In this document: positions 35,320-47,569 of the stretch, piece by piece
Position numbering within the stretch: position 1 is the first letter of the stretch
Layout of the letters: every line of letters starts with the position of its first letter
Assembly: GCA_037951165.1 (NCBI GenBank)
Contig: JBBDHG010000008.1
Location: 997,501-1,061,500, forward strand
Length of the DNA: 64,000 nt
Source of the DNA: Lophius americanus
Taxonomy: Eukaryota > Chordata > Actinopteri > Lophiiformes > Lophiidae
Reading direction: 5' to 3'
Program-made: the position numbers and the translations under genes
Notes under the pieces: generated by a model
Told to the model about the DNA's origin: nothing
Database searches by the model: none
Seen by the model: only the letters and a program-made list of their open reading frames with translations

Positions 35320-36850
35320 TCCTCTCTGCTCCAGCAGGTGTCAGCAGAGATCCATCAGATGGTGGTCTCTACCTGTCAGTCTGTGTGTGGTCTCATAAAC
35401 ACATCCGTCCCTCATTACTCCGGTTAAGAGCCTTTAGGTGGGCAAGTCTGCGCCCACCAAACATGTCGGTCTTTGTTTGGCGTTTCTCCATGGAGACGCC
35501 GCTTTGATCTGCTGTCGGAGGTTCTGATTGTCCTCTGTTCATCCCAGAGTTTCATGGACAGACACAATGGACAACAACTGAGGTGGGGACGACTGTAAAC
35601 CTCAAACTACAGAGAGGAGAGGATGCGGGCCGCAGGAAGACCTGCAACAAAATACCACCTTTGAGCAGGAAGTTAAACACAGGAGACAAAGACAAAAAAC
35701 AAGAAAGCATAAAGTTGCTTACATTTAATGTTCATACACCTTAGTGTTTTCTGAGGTGCTGCTGCTCCTGACTGCAGTAACAGATACGTGTAGCCAAAGT
35801 CCACTCCTACCGTTTTATGATGGCCGAAAAAAGAAGAAGAGGGGGACATGAAATTGTATTTGGCCGATATATCATGAATTTTATATGCAATTTCACTATT
35901 TTCTATTCAATTGGTTTGTTCGGAAATTCTATGAGATGCTAATACTTCGGATCAAACGTGACAAATGAATGCGTTCCTCAACAGTTTCCCTCATGACGCA
36001 AAAACTACTCAACCAATTTCCCTGAAAGTTTCTGGCGCGGCGTTGGGAGGGTCCGGCTCCGACGGGTCAATAATGATTACAAGAAAGTTTCTAATGTGTG
36101 CCTGTCAATCAAACAAACATACCCGTATGAACCTGGACTGTTTCATTCTATTGGATTAGTTCGGACGCTTCTATAACGGATGAGATGTTTCTATACAGAA
36201 AACCCTTTCAACACTGGGTGGGTTTACATGGACTCCCTAATCCCGAATAATTTCGGAAAGTGAAAAAAAAAAAAAAACATCTTTCGAAAAATTTTTTTAT
36301 AAATGACGATTTTTTTTTTTGTTTGTTTTTTAACTTTTGATAATTAAGAATAATAAGTGAGAAAATACGACGACGTGAAGCGAACCTGAAGCAGAGGCAC
36401 CTCGGCTCACTATACGAAGACGACTCGTCTTTGTAAGCTAGTTAGCTAGCTACCGCAATGTTGTATTTTTTTAGGTTTAATGTTACTCTTTTTTTAAATG
36501 CAGTCAAGATTACGAGATTACCAAATAACTATTACAAAATTACGATGACACTCTTCACGTTAAAAAATTGCCACAAATTTACAAACCTTTATCGCTTCAT
36601 CGCTTCGCATTACGGCTAACAGTTTGTATCTGCGTGTGAGCGAGTCCAATTTGGGTCGCGTCCAAATTACTTTTAACGATCTATGGGTTTAATTTTCATT
36701 TAATTGTGGGGGGAAAAGTGACACCCCCAATAACTCCCATCACTATTTTTATCGTGCAAGGGGTCGTACAGAGGGGCAACATTTAGGAAGACATTTTACT
36801 GTGTACTTTAACGTCTTCTGACTCTTTTAGCATCAAGATTAGAAAAATAT
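35320..36850. other. Intergenic, no supported gene
   Basis: Nothing recognised. About 35290-35520 is less AT-rich than its surroundings but has no open frame with domain similarity. Confidence 0.4.
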
Positions 36851-36852
36851 TG

Positions 36853-37128
36853 AAGGAAACTGGGATACATGGAAGGAGACTGGGATACATGGAAGGATAT
36901 ATGGATACAGGGAAGGAGACTGGGATACATAGAAGGAGACTGGGATACATGGAAGGAGACTGGGATACATGGAAGGAGACTGGGATACATAGAAGGAGAC
37001 TGGGATACATGGAAGGAGACTGGGATACATGGAAGGAGACTGGGATACATGGAAGGAGACTGGGATACATGGAAGGAGACTGGGATACATGGAAGGAGAC
37101 TGGGATACATGGAAGGATATATGGATAC
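36853..37128. repeat. 20-bp minisatellite, about 13-14 copies
   Basis: Unit ggagactgggatacatggaa, with variants containing atatatgg and atagaa. Because 20 is not a multiple of 3, it creates similar open frames in all three frames. Confidence 0.97.
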
Positions 37129-37199
37129 GAGGGTGCAGACAGCAGAAGGGTCAGTGTTCAAGGCAGAGGGGAAACCTCAACAACACTGGACAACCTCCT

Positions 37200-37285
37200 T
37201 CAATCCGACACAGACCGTTACAGGGAGGAGGAGGAGGTGGAAGAGGAAGAGCAAGAGGAAGAGGAGGAGGAGGAGGATCCAAATA
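37200..37285. repeat. GAGGAG/GAAGAG-rich run
   Basis: Glu-rich frames arise from this simple repeat. Confidence 0.85.
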
Positions 37286-37406
37286 GTGGGAAATGAAGTT
37301 CAGATGTAGTTCACCGAGCCTCCGAACACCTAAAACAGATGATCCTTTGAGATGGTGGAGGGGAAATGAGGGATGTTTCCAACACTTGAGAAGCAGGCGA
37401 GATCCT

Positions 37407-37894
37407 TCTACTCCAGCATCTACTCCAGCATCTACTCCAGCATCTACTCCAGCATCTACTCCAGCATCTACTCTAGCATCTACTCCAGCATCTACTCCAG
37501 CATCTACTCCAGCATCTACTCCAGCATCTACTCCAGCATCTACTCACGCATCTACTCCAGCATCTACTCCAGCATCTACTCCAGCATCTACTCCAGCGTC
37601 TACTCCAGCGTCTACTCCAGCATCTACTCCAGCATCTACTCCAGCATCTACTCCAGCATCTACTCCAGCATCTACTCCAGCATCTACTCCAGCATCTACT
37701 CCAGCATCTACTCACGCATCTACTCCAGCATCTACTCCAGCATCTACTCCAGCATCTACTCCAGCATCTACTCCAGCATCTACTCCAGCATCTACTCCAG
37801 CATCTACTCCAGCATCTACTCTAGCATCTACCCCAGCATCTACTCGCGCATCTACTCCAGCATCTACTCCAGCATCTACTCCAGCATCTACTCC
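37407..37894. repeat. 12-bp minisatellite, about 40 copies
   Basis: Unit catctactccag with rare variants (ctcacg, ctctag, ctcgcg). Since 12 is a multiple of 3, it gives long periodic frames (for example repeated ASTP, 229 codons overall) that lack any flanking domain or splice signals. Confidence 0.97.
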
Positions 37895-38039
37895 AGCGGA
37901 GCATGGAGATTATTCTCTGCTGCAGGAAACATCAGCTCCCAAAAGAGAGCAAGTGCGTCACAAGAACACAAAGACATGTTGACTTTTCTCCATTTGAACC
38001 CCTTGAATGTCCTGTTTTTATAATATGACCCAGAGTCAA

Positions 38040-38105
38040 CATGTATATGCTAAAGAGCAGGGGTCCGGGGTGGAGCCCTGAGGAACACCACATGTGAATC
38101 AGGAG
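38040..38105 (-). mobile_element. LINE reverse-transcriptase scrap
   Basis: On the minus strand, GVPQGS followed by a frameshift and GPLLFSIYM, the RT block found in L2-type LINEs. Confidence 0.55.
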
Positions 38106-38634
38106 GAGGAGGCATTGATCAACGCGACTGAGAGGTTATAAGAGGTTATAAAAGTAGTTCAAGAAGTTCATTAACAGTCGTATTTTTTAAAAAGTATCTC
38201 ACAGTTGGCATGTGCCTAAAAACAACTAAAAACTAAAGGTAAAAGCAAATTTGCTAAATAACAGCCATTTAGTTATTGTGGGATTTATTTATTTTATTTC
38301 TATTTACCTTTATTTATCCAGTGGGAAAAAATAAAAAATCCATAATCCCAATAGTTTCAATAAACGTTTTATTGACTATATAAATTAGTTGTAGCCTTAA
38401 TTGTGACCATTTATACTTGGGAAGATGGGTTCATTGTCGGGGCCACTGGTGGAGGGGCTTTAAAGACCTTTTACAGACCAAACTATTAAACGATAGATCA
38501 AAAATAATAGTCAAAATAAGCCAAAAGAAACAACTTTCTCCATCTTTGACTTCATTAAAACTCCATTACCAGCCAAACAAGTAAAGGCGACTGGTCAGTC
38601 ATCATTTTCTTTGAAAAGCTCTGGTTGTGTGGAC

Positions 38635-38680
38635 GTGTGTGTGTTGTGTGTATGTGTGTGTGTGTGTGGGTGGGGGGGCG
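38635..38680. repeat. (TG)n microsatellite
   Basis: GT run followed by a short G run. Confidence 0.95.
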
Positions 38681-38930
38681 TCGAGGAAGTGTTGCCGTAA
38701 TATAAGCAAACAGAGAATGTGAGGAGAGGAAATGGCCGGTCCTACTAATCACAGCCCAGGAGCAGAAGTGCATTCAGCTCGCAGCGCCGGGGAGCTCCGG
38801 CGCTCTCTATGCAGCACAATCCTGCCAGCAGCTCTTTATGGACCAGCACCGACACCCACAGGAAGTGTAAACAGAGGTCAAGTGTTAAAGTCCAACCTGC
38901 CAATTCTCACCTCCATTAAAGATGTAGAGC

Positions 38931-38950
38931 GGGGGGGGGGGGGGGGGGGG
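38931..38950. repeat. G homopolymer
   Basis: About 20 G in a row. Confidence 0.9.
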
Positions 38951-39459
38951 TCCTTCCACCGGCACCTGGAAGGAGCCCTTTTAAAACGCTGCGATGATTG
39001 CTTTTAGAAAGTGGCCTAGCAATTAAGTGAAATGTCTGCAGGACGTTTACATTTTATGCATTTGTGAAGACTCTCGGGTCATCATACACAGAAAGAAGAG
39101 GAGGAAGATGATCTCTAATGAGAGAGCGTCAGAGGGGTCCGTGAAATCCCCCCGGAGCCGACTCTGTATGAGTTTTGGGTTTTAAAGGATAGAAAATAAA
39201 TAAATAAATAAAGGATGAATAACAGCTTCAGAATCAACACCTTCGTTTTAATTGTGTTATTTAATGAGGCTGTAAGAGAGAGGAAGGCCTATAAGCCTGA
39301 ATTCCTGAATATGAGCTGATGGTTGAGCTGAGTTGAGGTTTAATCTCCCTGATGAGATTGTGGTACCGTAGAAAACCCTCTTCAGTGGCGGGCTGTTCCA
39401 ATCACTTGAGTCTTAAATGCATTTTCTTATAAAATAACTTCATGTTTTTGAGATAACCA

Positions 39460-39670
39460 TGATTACAGGGTGAGGAAAACACCGGATTGATTTTTTTAGA
39501 AAGCTCAGTTGCATGTCCATACCACTAGGGGGAGCACTATCTAAAAAAATCACAGTTTTCTGACCATAATTTCCCAACGGTTGGTCCAATTTACTCCAAA
39601 TTTGGTGAATTTGAATCGACTGTAGGAGATCTATCATTTATATATCATGGTTTACACTTATTATTCCAAC
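39460..39670 (+). repeat. Dispersed repeat family A, copy 3
   Basis: Contains cggttggtccaattt, caaatttggtgaatttgaat and an adjacent CCACTAGGGGGAGCA, which is close to the CTCF consensus. Confidence 0.55.
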
Positions 39671-41140
39671 AGCTCATATTATACTCACTTTTATCAACAA
39701 AAATAAAGCCTCTCTTTTTGTCTCCATATCTGTGCAGATCTTGATCATATTTAAATTCCTCCTTCTTCATAAACCTGGTCTGACCCGTTTCTGTTCTCAT
39801 CCGGACTCTTTGTGTCAGACAGCTCTAATACACACACCTCTACTTCTCCTGGGACGAGCCCGTCCTTCCCGACCGAAACGGTCCTCGGAGTTAATCCCTC
39901 GTTACGTTAGTAATGATATGGAGGCCGTTTCTGTGAATACGGCCGCTGTTAGTTCAGAGGAGAGCAGCTCGTTCAGCACAACAGCGCCGGTGTCGATGCT
40001 AATGGCTGCTTAGCTGGAGAACACATCTCCAGAGAGCGGGGGTCCTCCCCCCTGCCACACGTGCAAATGCAGAACTCACAGAATCTGCATAGCGACGCGC
40101 AGAAAGGCCGAATCAGCGCAGGGATTAGTCGGGTCATTTCACTTTTAACCGGTTATCTGATTGTGTGCTAATCTAACCCGGGCTAGAGCGACCGGTGGAG
40201 GGTTAGAAATACTCTCTTTGTGTCTTTATGGTGAAATTATTAACACCCGCCCACAATGCTTTGCACTGATCGTAGGGACTGCTTACTGCTAATGAGGTGG
40301 TGCTAAATTAGCTCCAAGTGGAGCTGCGGCGTCTCAAATATATTTCCCTGCTCCGACATTGGATTTTCAAAAGACTTGACGGTAAACAACAACATTTAAG
40401 TCCTTTTTTTTTTTTTATCGTTACAAACTTTTGGGCCTCGGTATTATAGGTTGACTTTTAAAGGAACAGTTCCCTTCAAAATGCCTTTAAAGATTTGGAG
40501 ATATCAGCTTTAAGGATAATCTACCTTTGAACTTAATGGTGATTTTAAAAGACGTGAACAAAGGAGACATTTGCAAATGTTTCCACCGAGAACCGGAAGT
40601 TAAAGCGAAGCTAGCGCGGCTAATCGAGCTTTCACGAAATGTTTGTGAATTATATCTGTTTTATGCGCTAAACGAAACGTCCGCGTCCGGGTGTGCATCG
40701 CTTTTCTGTGTCCTCCGTAAACGCTTCCGTTGTGTCGTGGCGTTCGCTGGGCGTTGTCGCTAGGATGAAGATGAATCTGTACCGTTTTATTATCTCATGC
40801 AAACGGATTCAGAACCCAGAACTTTCTTCCTTTGAGATTCAAGTGGGAACCAGCAGCTTCCTCGCTCAGGCAGAAATATTCATTTAAATCCTGGTTTCGT
40901 GTCATTGTTTTTCAGATGTTAGTTGTATATAATAACATGTTGTTTTTTTAAATATACAACTAATGTTAAATGTACATAAATCCCTCTCATAGGCGGGGAT
41001 CACCTTTTTGCAAACAGGAGTTGATTTTAAGATGATGTCATTATGTTGTTTTCATCTTTCATTTGCATTTACTTAAATTGATACTTTGTGTTGCAGATAC
41101 TGGATGGGTGTTGGAGCCCGACGGGGTCACCTGGTCTTCT
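39671..41140. other. Intergenic, no supported gene
   Basis: Contains an inverted repeat at about 40919-40976 (arms TTAGTTGTATAT and complement). No gene seen. Confidence 0.4.
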
Positions 41141-41145
41141 AGTCA

Positions 41146-41648
41146 CTACCCCTTTTCCACCTAAAAAAAACCTGGTGCTAGTTCAGTGCTGGCGATACTA
41201 CTTAGTTGGTTGAACTCGTGCACGTCCCAAGATCCTGTTTGCTTTTCCATCGGCGAGGAGCCAAGTCAGAGCAACACCATTACGTCACCGTATGACGTCT
41301 GTTTACCCAGCAACCTTCTCGTCATAGTTAAACACAACAACGAAGAGGGAGGAGGTCATCGCCTCCATGCAAGCGCTGGTCCTTGCTGTGCAAGAAAAAA
41401 ACAACTTTTGTTAGTAATTTTAAAAATGGCGGTTCAGTGTTTGTGTCTTGTCGGTCGCAATAACTCCGCCCCCAGCCCATGATGTAATCGGTTCTTGGCT
41501 ATAGACCATTAAAGAGTCGGTGCTTGTCTGGCAACAGTTTTGAGGGCCAGAAGCTGGTGTTTAGGCATTTGAAAAGTAAAGAACTGGTGCTAAGTGGAGC
41601 TTTGGTTCCGACCCAGCCTGGGAACCAGCTCGGTGGAAAACGGGGTAG
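41146..41648. mobile_element. Candidate non-autonomous inverted-repeat DNA transposon, about 500 bp
   Basis: Left end CTACCCCTTTTCCACC (41146-41161) and right end, read on the minus strand, CTACCCCGTTTTCCACC (41632-41648) match except for one inserted base. The subterminal phrases ctggtgcta near both ends repeat the pattern. Short frames inside lack a transposase motif. TA flanks both ends if the inverted repeat is taken to begin at CCCC, so a TA target site is possible. Confidence 0.6.
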
Positions 41649-41659
41649 AGGACACCTTT

Positions 41660-42720
41660 TCAAGTCAAGGTGAGGGCCATGGCCCAGAATGTCCCAGTGA
41701 CTGGGTGGCCGAGGCCGTTGGTTCTGGGTGGTTGTGTAAAGGGCTTCATAAAGTCATTAGATGTTGGTGGACAGGAAAGGCTGAGATGATAGTGGCTGTT
41801 AAAAGTGTCGGGCAGGTGAGAAAAGCTCCTCCCCCTCCTTCACCTCAATCATATTAATGATGACGGTGTTTCTCCACGCTTTTGTTCCCTTCAATCACGT
41901 GTGAATGGAGCTGGAAGGTGGGACGGAACTGACTCTGGATACGACTCACCTGTGTTGCGGAGGAGGCGGGATCACCGGAAGCGTCCAATCGTGTTCTCAC
42001 AGACGTTGAAATGAAGTCTGCTATGGAGGAAGAACAACTCAATATGTAATTAAGGGACTTTACTTGAAAACAATAAATAAATAGGTTGTGAAAATGGATT
42101 TCATCAAATGAACTGAGTAAAGTAGATTCTTAGATTTAATTTGTTTAGACAGGAAAACACTGCCTGTAGGTTTATGAACCGAGATATTTATTTTATTACT
42201 TTATTTAGTGATTTTTGTGTATAACGTCGTAAACTTAAATGGCCCCATGGAGCCAAAAATAGTTAAAAAATATTCCAACTCTGACCCAAAATCAGCCGCA
42301 GAAGACGTTGTTCCTGTAAAAGGAACCTCCATGGGATTTATTGACAAATGAACAAACAACACAATAACCAAATATTAACAACATTATACTAACAGGACCT
42401 GATGTTTCAACCCCTGTGGAAACGGGACACTCTTGATGTTGGCAGTCTGATTGGAGTGGTGAGAGGGATAGAAGGTCCCTCTTTGGGGTCATCAGGGTGG
42501 CCCCCCTCTTCATAGATGTGTCATAGGTTAGACCCTCGACGCCTAAGGAGTGGGCACTTGAAACCTAGCAGCCAAAGGTGACGTAGTTGTTGTCCTCCAC
42601 ACCTTCCTGGTCTTATCTGGGTTTCATCTGGGTTTCATCAGTTTTAAATATTCTAAATTTCAGGTCCAGGAATGTATCACATAGTAGATTTGGTTCAATC
42701 TTTATCTCCAATTTTTTGGT
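41660..42720. other. Intergenic, no supported gene
   Basis: Nothing recognised beyond ordinary mixed-composition sequence. Confidence 0.4.
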
Positions 42721-42722
42721 GC

Positions 42723-43751
42723 TATACTTATATTAAGCTGTTATAACTGTGTTATAACTATACTTATATTAAGCTGTTATAACTGTGTTATAACTATACT
42801 TATATGAACCTGTTAAAACTGTGTTATAACTATACTTATATGAAGCTGTTATAACTGTGTTATAACTATACTTGTATTAAGCTGTTACAACTGTGTTATA
42901 ACTATACTTATATGAAGCTGTTACAACTGTGTTATAACTATACTTATATGAAGCTGTTATAACTGTGTTATAACTATACTTGTATTAAGCTGTTACAACT
43001 GTGTTATAACTATACTTATATGAAGCTGTTACAACTGTGTTATAACTATACTTATATGAAGCTGTTACAACTGTGTTATAACTATACTTATATTTAGCTG
43101 TTAAAACTGTGTTATAACTATACTTGTATTAAGCTGTTATAACTGTGTTATAACTATACTTATATTAAGCTGTTAAAACTGTGTTATAACTATACTTGTA
43201 TTAAGCTGTTATAACTGTTATAACTATACCTGTATTAAACTATGTTTACTGTGTTATAACTATACTTATATGAAGCTGTTATAACTGTGTTATAACTATA
43301 CTTGTATTAAGCTGTTACAACTGTGTTATAACTATACTTATATGAAGCTGTTACAACTGTGTTATAACTATACTTATATGAAGCTGTTATAACTATGTTA
43401 TAACTATACTTATATTTAGCTGTTAAAACTGTGTTATAACTATACTTGTATTAGGCTGTTATAACTGTGTTATAACTATACTTATATTAAGCTGTTAAAA
43501 CTGTGTTATAACTATACTTGTATTAAGCTGTTATAACTGTGTTATAACTATACCTGTATTAAACTATTATTACTGTGTTATAACTATACTTATATGAAGC
43601 TGTTACAACTGTGTTATAACTATACTTATATTAAGCTGTTATAACTGTGTTATAACTGTGTTATAACTATACTTATATTAAGCTTTCATTGCTGTTTTAT
43701 TACTATACTTATATTAAGCTATTATTAATGTGTTATAACTATACTTATATA
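42723..43751. repeat. 36-bp AT-rich satellite, about 28 copies
   Basis: Unit tataactatacttatatta followed by agctgttataactgtgt. Variants alternate gaagctg/taagctg and ttacaac/ttataac/ttaaaac, suggesting higher-order blocks. No spacers. Confidence 0.97.
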
Positions 43752-43900
43752 AAGTAACCAATCACTTTCATTGCTCGGAAGAAATAAGTACATAAAACAC
43801 AACATCGTTACTTTTTTAAAATATGAAATATATTGCGTGAACAAAACTTAATGAATTGGCATCAAAACTCAAATGCAGCAAATGGTCTCATATAAGGTTT

Positions 43901-44047
43901 TCCTTCCTTCCTTCCTTCCTTCCATCCTTCCATCCTTCCATCCTTCCTTCCATCCTTCCATCCTTCCATCCTTCCATCCTTCCTTCCTTCCTTCCTTCCT
44001 TCCTTCCTTCCTTCCTTCCTTCCTTCCTTCCTTCCTTCCTTCCTTCC
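43901..44047. repeat. (CTTC)n microsatellite with CATC interruptions
   Basis: About 147 bases; the Leu-Pro-Ser and Lys-Glu-Gly frames are spurious. Confidence 0.97.
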
Positions 44048-44639
44048 GTTCATCCGTGTAGTGATTGTAAAACGTATGATGTATTATTCTCTCCTGTAAG
44101 AACATTTTTTGTGGCCCCTGTATTTTCTGTTCTACTGAAAACAGGATTAAGAACCAGCTCAAAAATCCTCCCAGGTTTTCACAGCATGTTCAAAGATTCT
44201 CTCGGCCTGATATTATGAGTTTTAATTGGACTCTTATGTTATAGCTGTAATTCAAATAACATTCAGAATCTGGTAATGCAGAACTTTTGCTGCTACTTTT
44301 AAGCGGAGACAATGATTAGAATAATTCCCCCACTAATGACTGTGTCGCGGGTGAAAAGATGAGGAGATAAATGTGGTGAAGACTCAGCGGGACGTTCCAT
44401 TCTTCACGTCAGCCTCCACAGAAACTGAATGAGGGGATCTTCAGAGACTCGTTTGGGCGGGTGACTGGTGGAGTCATTAGAGAGCAGCTCCTCGGGTTCT
44501 TTCTCCTCTCGGGTCATAACTATGAAAGGAGGCCTCTCTGTGGGACTGTGGTCCGTGTATTCACTGTCTGGCTCCAATACACAAGGTTCTACCTTCTACC
44601 TGCAGCTCCAGAGCAGCTCGGAGATCTGAGGCTGCAGAG

Positions 44640-44998
44640 ATCCTTCACCCCCATCCTCCTCACAGGACCTTCTTTCTAGAACCTTCACTCCAGGATCTTC
44701 TCCCCTGATCCCCCTCTTCAGATCATTCTCCCCAAATCATCCTCACAGATCCTTCTCTCTAGAACCTTCACTCCTGGACCTTCTCTACTGTCCTTCACTC
44801 CAGATCTTTCTCTTTAGATCATTCTGTCCAAATCCTTCACTTCAGATCCTCCACTCTGATCCTCCACTCTGATCCTTCTCCCAGATCCTTCTTCCCAGAT
44901 CTTTCTCTCCAGATTATCTATTCCAGATCCTCCACTCCAGAACCTTCTGTCCAGATCCTCCACTCCAGAACCTTCTCTCCAGATCCTTCTCTCCAGCA
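44640..44998. repeat. Degenerate 14-15 bp tandem repeat
   Basis: Units of the type agatccttctctcc and agaaccttcactcc alternate irregularly. Confidence 0.8.
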
Positions 44999-44999
44999 T

Positions 45000-46845
45000 C
45001 AGGAGAAAGTGTGGATTGGATTACTGGAGGACCACCTTGGGGAAAGAGTTGTGTGAATATTACTCATACAGATACATTTTAATGCATTTCTGTAAGTTCC
45101 ATGAGAGTTTTCAAAAATTACTTACTTCGAAAGTCATTTTATGTCGATGCAGTTTTTTTCTTTGGGGCAGTTTTAAACTGTATTTATTCCTTTAACTCAG
45201 TTTAGCTCACTATAAAATCCCCATTTGGAGTTGTTTTGTGTTGAAACTGAAATTTCACATTTTATTTTCATATTATTTTTTAATGCAAGAAGTTTTAATG
45301 AATGGCAAGACATTTTAATATGAATTCAAAAACTCTAAGTGTGTACTAAAATACACAAAATTAGTATGGTATGAGTATGGGGCCGTATATTTTTTTTCTG
45401 GTCACCAAAAATTAAAAACTGTCCTTGAACTGTGTGTAAAAAAGAAACAAAAAAACATTTAAAGGCCTAAACATTTCAATATTTATTCTGTTCTCGTTGC
45501 CGTGGACTCAAATAAATTCTGATTCTCGTAATTAAACTTCACAAACAGAAAATTTTAAATCCATTTTTTGAAACAAATCCCCCCCAAAAAACACGTAAAA
45601 ATGTTTACATCTATACGTGCAATGAGAAAATGTAGCAAATATCCTGCACCATAGTATATATTTTATTTATTCTAGCATTTCTGCGCCTTAATTTAATTCA
45701 TTTTTGATTTGGATGATCAAATCATAAAATGAAAACTACAATAGAAATAAAACAAAAAGCTGCAAATATATTCGAGTAATTGCTGTTTATTATTATATAG
45801 ATAATTAAAGTATATTATGATCATTATTATGTCTAATTGTGTATTTAGTTTGATTTAAGAAAAGGCAAAAGGAAAGAAATTTACTTTGATCCTGTCTAAG
45901 TCACTTAGATCGGATCAAAGTAAAACAAAGAAAAGTAACTTTCTTTAAATTAAATTAAATATGATTTATTTTTGGGAGATAAACCTGATTAGAAAAAATT
46001 ATAATTCTAATACAGTTTGTGACTGTCTAGTTTATATCCCCCTCTAAAATATACCACTGAGCCCAGGTGGGTCGGGGTTCTTCTGGCTGAATGGTCCTAA
46101 TGGTTCGGCCCGTCAGTAAACCCCCCCCCCCCAGTGGGTGGGTGGTCGGGTCCGAGCAGCATCTGAGGGGACAGGTCTCATTGTGACGTCCGTGTGGAGA
46201 GGCTCCGTGTTTGCTCTCGTCATTAGACGCCGTGGCGTCAGTGGCGCAGAATCAACAGACGCTTCCAGCTCAAAGGCGGAGAGAAAGTTCTGCTCGCCGC
46301 CTAAATGTGTTCCGACAGTCACTTAAAGCCGCGCGCGGACGTTCCGCCACCTCCGAGTGATGGAAATGAGGCGGCGACGTTTGCAGAGCTGGCGGTAATC
46401 CCAGTTGAAAGAGAGGGGGGGTCTTCGTGAGGAGGAGAACCTCTGCCTTCAAAGAAGCCGCGCAGGGTTCAGTCCTGGTCACGTGCGCTCAGGTTGTTAT
46501 CCTGTGGGAACAAGAGATTTCTCTTATTATCCACTTTGGGGAACAAAAGCGCTTAACTTGCGCGTAGGACGAAATTATTATCTAGAGTAAACATGTTCTT
46601 ATTGATGGACGTTAGCGGCCATGCTACCTGTGCGTCCGGATGTGTTTCATTCATTAGTTCCCCCCTGTAACAAGTACAAGTACCGTCTGAGAAGCGTTAT
46701 AACCGAGAGGAGACGTCTTCTCTCACTGTAAGATGGTGAACAGCTGACAGAAATGTCAACACAAAACAAAGGAAAGGCTAATTATATAAAGTTAAAATGA
46801 ATGAATAACGATCATTCTCCCAAAATAAATATATTATATAATTAG
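45000..46845. other. AT-rich intergenic DNA
   Basis: Contains the long hairpin at 45880-45924. About 46110-46480 is GC-richer with short frames but no recognised product. Confidence 0.4.
45880..45924. repeat. Long near-perfect hairpin
   Basis: Outer arms of 13 bp (TTTACTTTGATCC and complement) enclose a 2-base mismatch and inner arms TCTAAGT/ACTTAGA around a single-base loop. Confidence 0.9.
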
Positions 46846-46847
46846 AT

Positions 46848-47563
46848 TTAGTTCCCACAAGATGGTAACAATAATGTCTAGTGCCCATAAGATGATGACT
46901 GCTTATAATAATATCTAGTTCCCTCAAGATTATGACTAAATACAAAAGTATCTTGTTCCCACAAGATTATGACTAAATACAAAAGAATCTTGTTCCCACA
47001 AAACTATGACTGCAGGCTTACAATAATATCTAGTTCCTACAAGATTATGACTACTTACAAAAGTATCTTGTTCCCACAAGATTATGACTAAATACAAAAG
47101 TATCTTGTTCCCACAAGATTATGACTAAATACAAAAGTATCTTGTTCCAACAAAATTACGACTGCGTGCTTATAATAATATCTAGTTCCCACAAGATTAA
47201 GACTGCTTACAATATTTAGTTCCCACAAGATTAGGACTTCTTATAATAATATCTAGTTCCCTCAAGATTAGGACTTCTTACAATAATATTTAGTTCCCAC
47301 AAGATTAGGACTTCTTACAATAATATCTAGTTCCCTCAAGATTAGGACTTCTTACAATAATATTTAGTTCCCACAGGATTATGACTACTTATAAAATGAT
47401 GTTGTTCCCACAAGATTATGACTACTTACAAAAGTATCTTGTTCCCACAAGATTAGGACTGCCTACAATAATCTCTAGTTCCCACAAGATTACGACTGCA
47501 TGCTTACAATAATTTCTAGTTCCCACAGGATTATGACTATTTACATAATATCTAGTTCCCACA
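46848..47563. repeat. 37-bp satellite, about 19 copies
   Basis: Unit built from gttcccacaagattatgact followed by acttacaaaagtatctt or a variant with aataatatcta. Two unit subtypes are interspersed. No spacers. Confidence 0.95.
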
Positions 47564-47569
47564 CCCCCG

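Noticed and set aside
36850..37309. Trp/Tyr/Gly-rich frames of 146-148 codons
   Set aside because: A 20-bp repeat gives the same peptide in all three frames, so the openness carries no coding signal.
37293..37982. 229-codon open frame rich in Ala-Ser-Thr-Pro
   Set aside because: Produced by a 12-bp minisatellite whose unit is a multiple of three; other frames are equally open, and there is no domain outside the repeat.
42723..43751. CRISPR-like regular array
   Set aside because: Units are contiguous without unique spacers, no cas genes, vertebrate context; it is a satellite. The same applies to 46848-47563 and 61802-62680.
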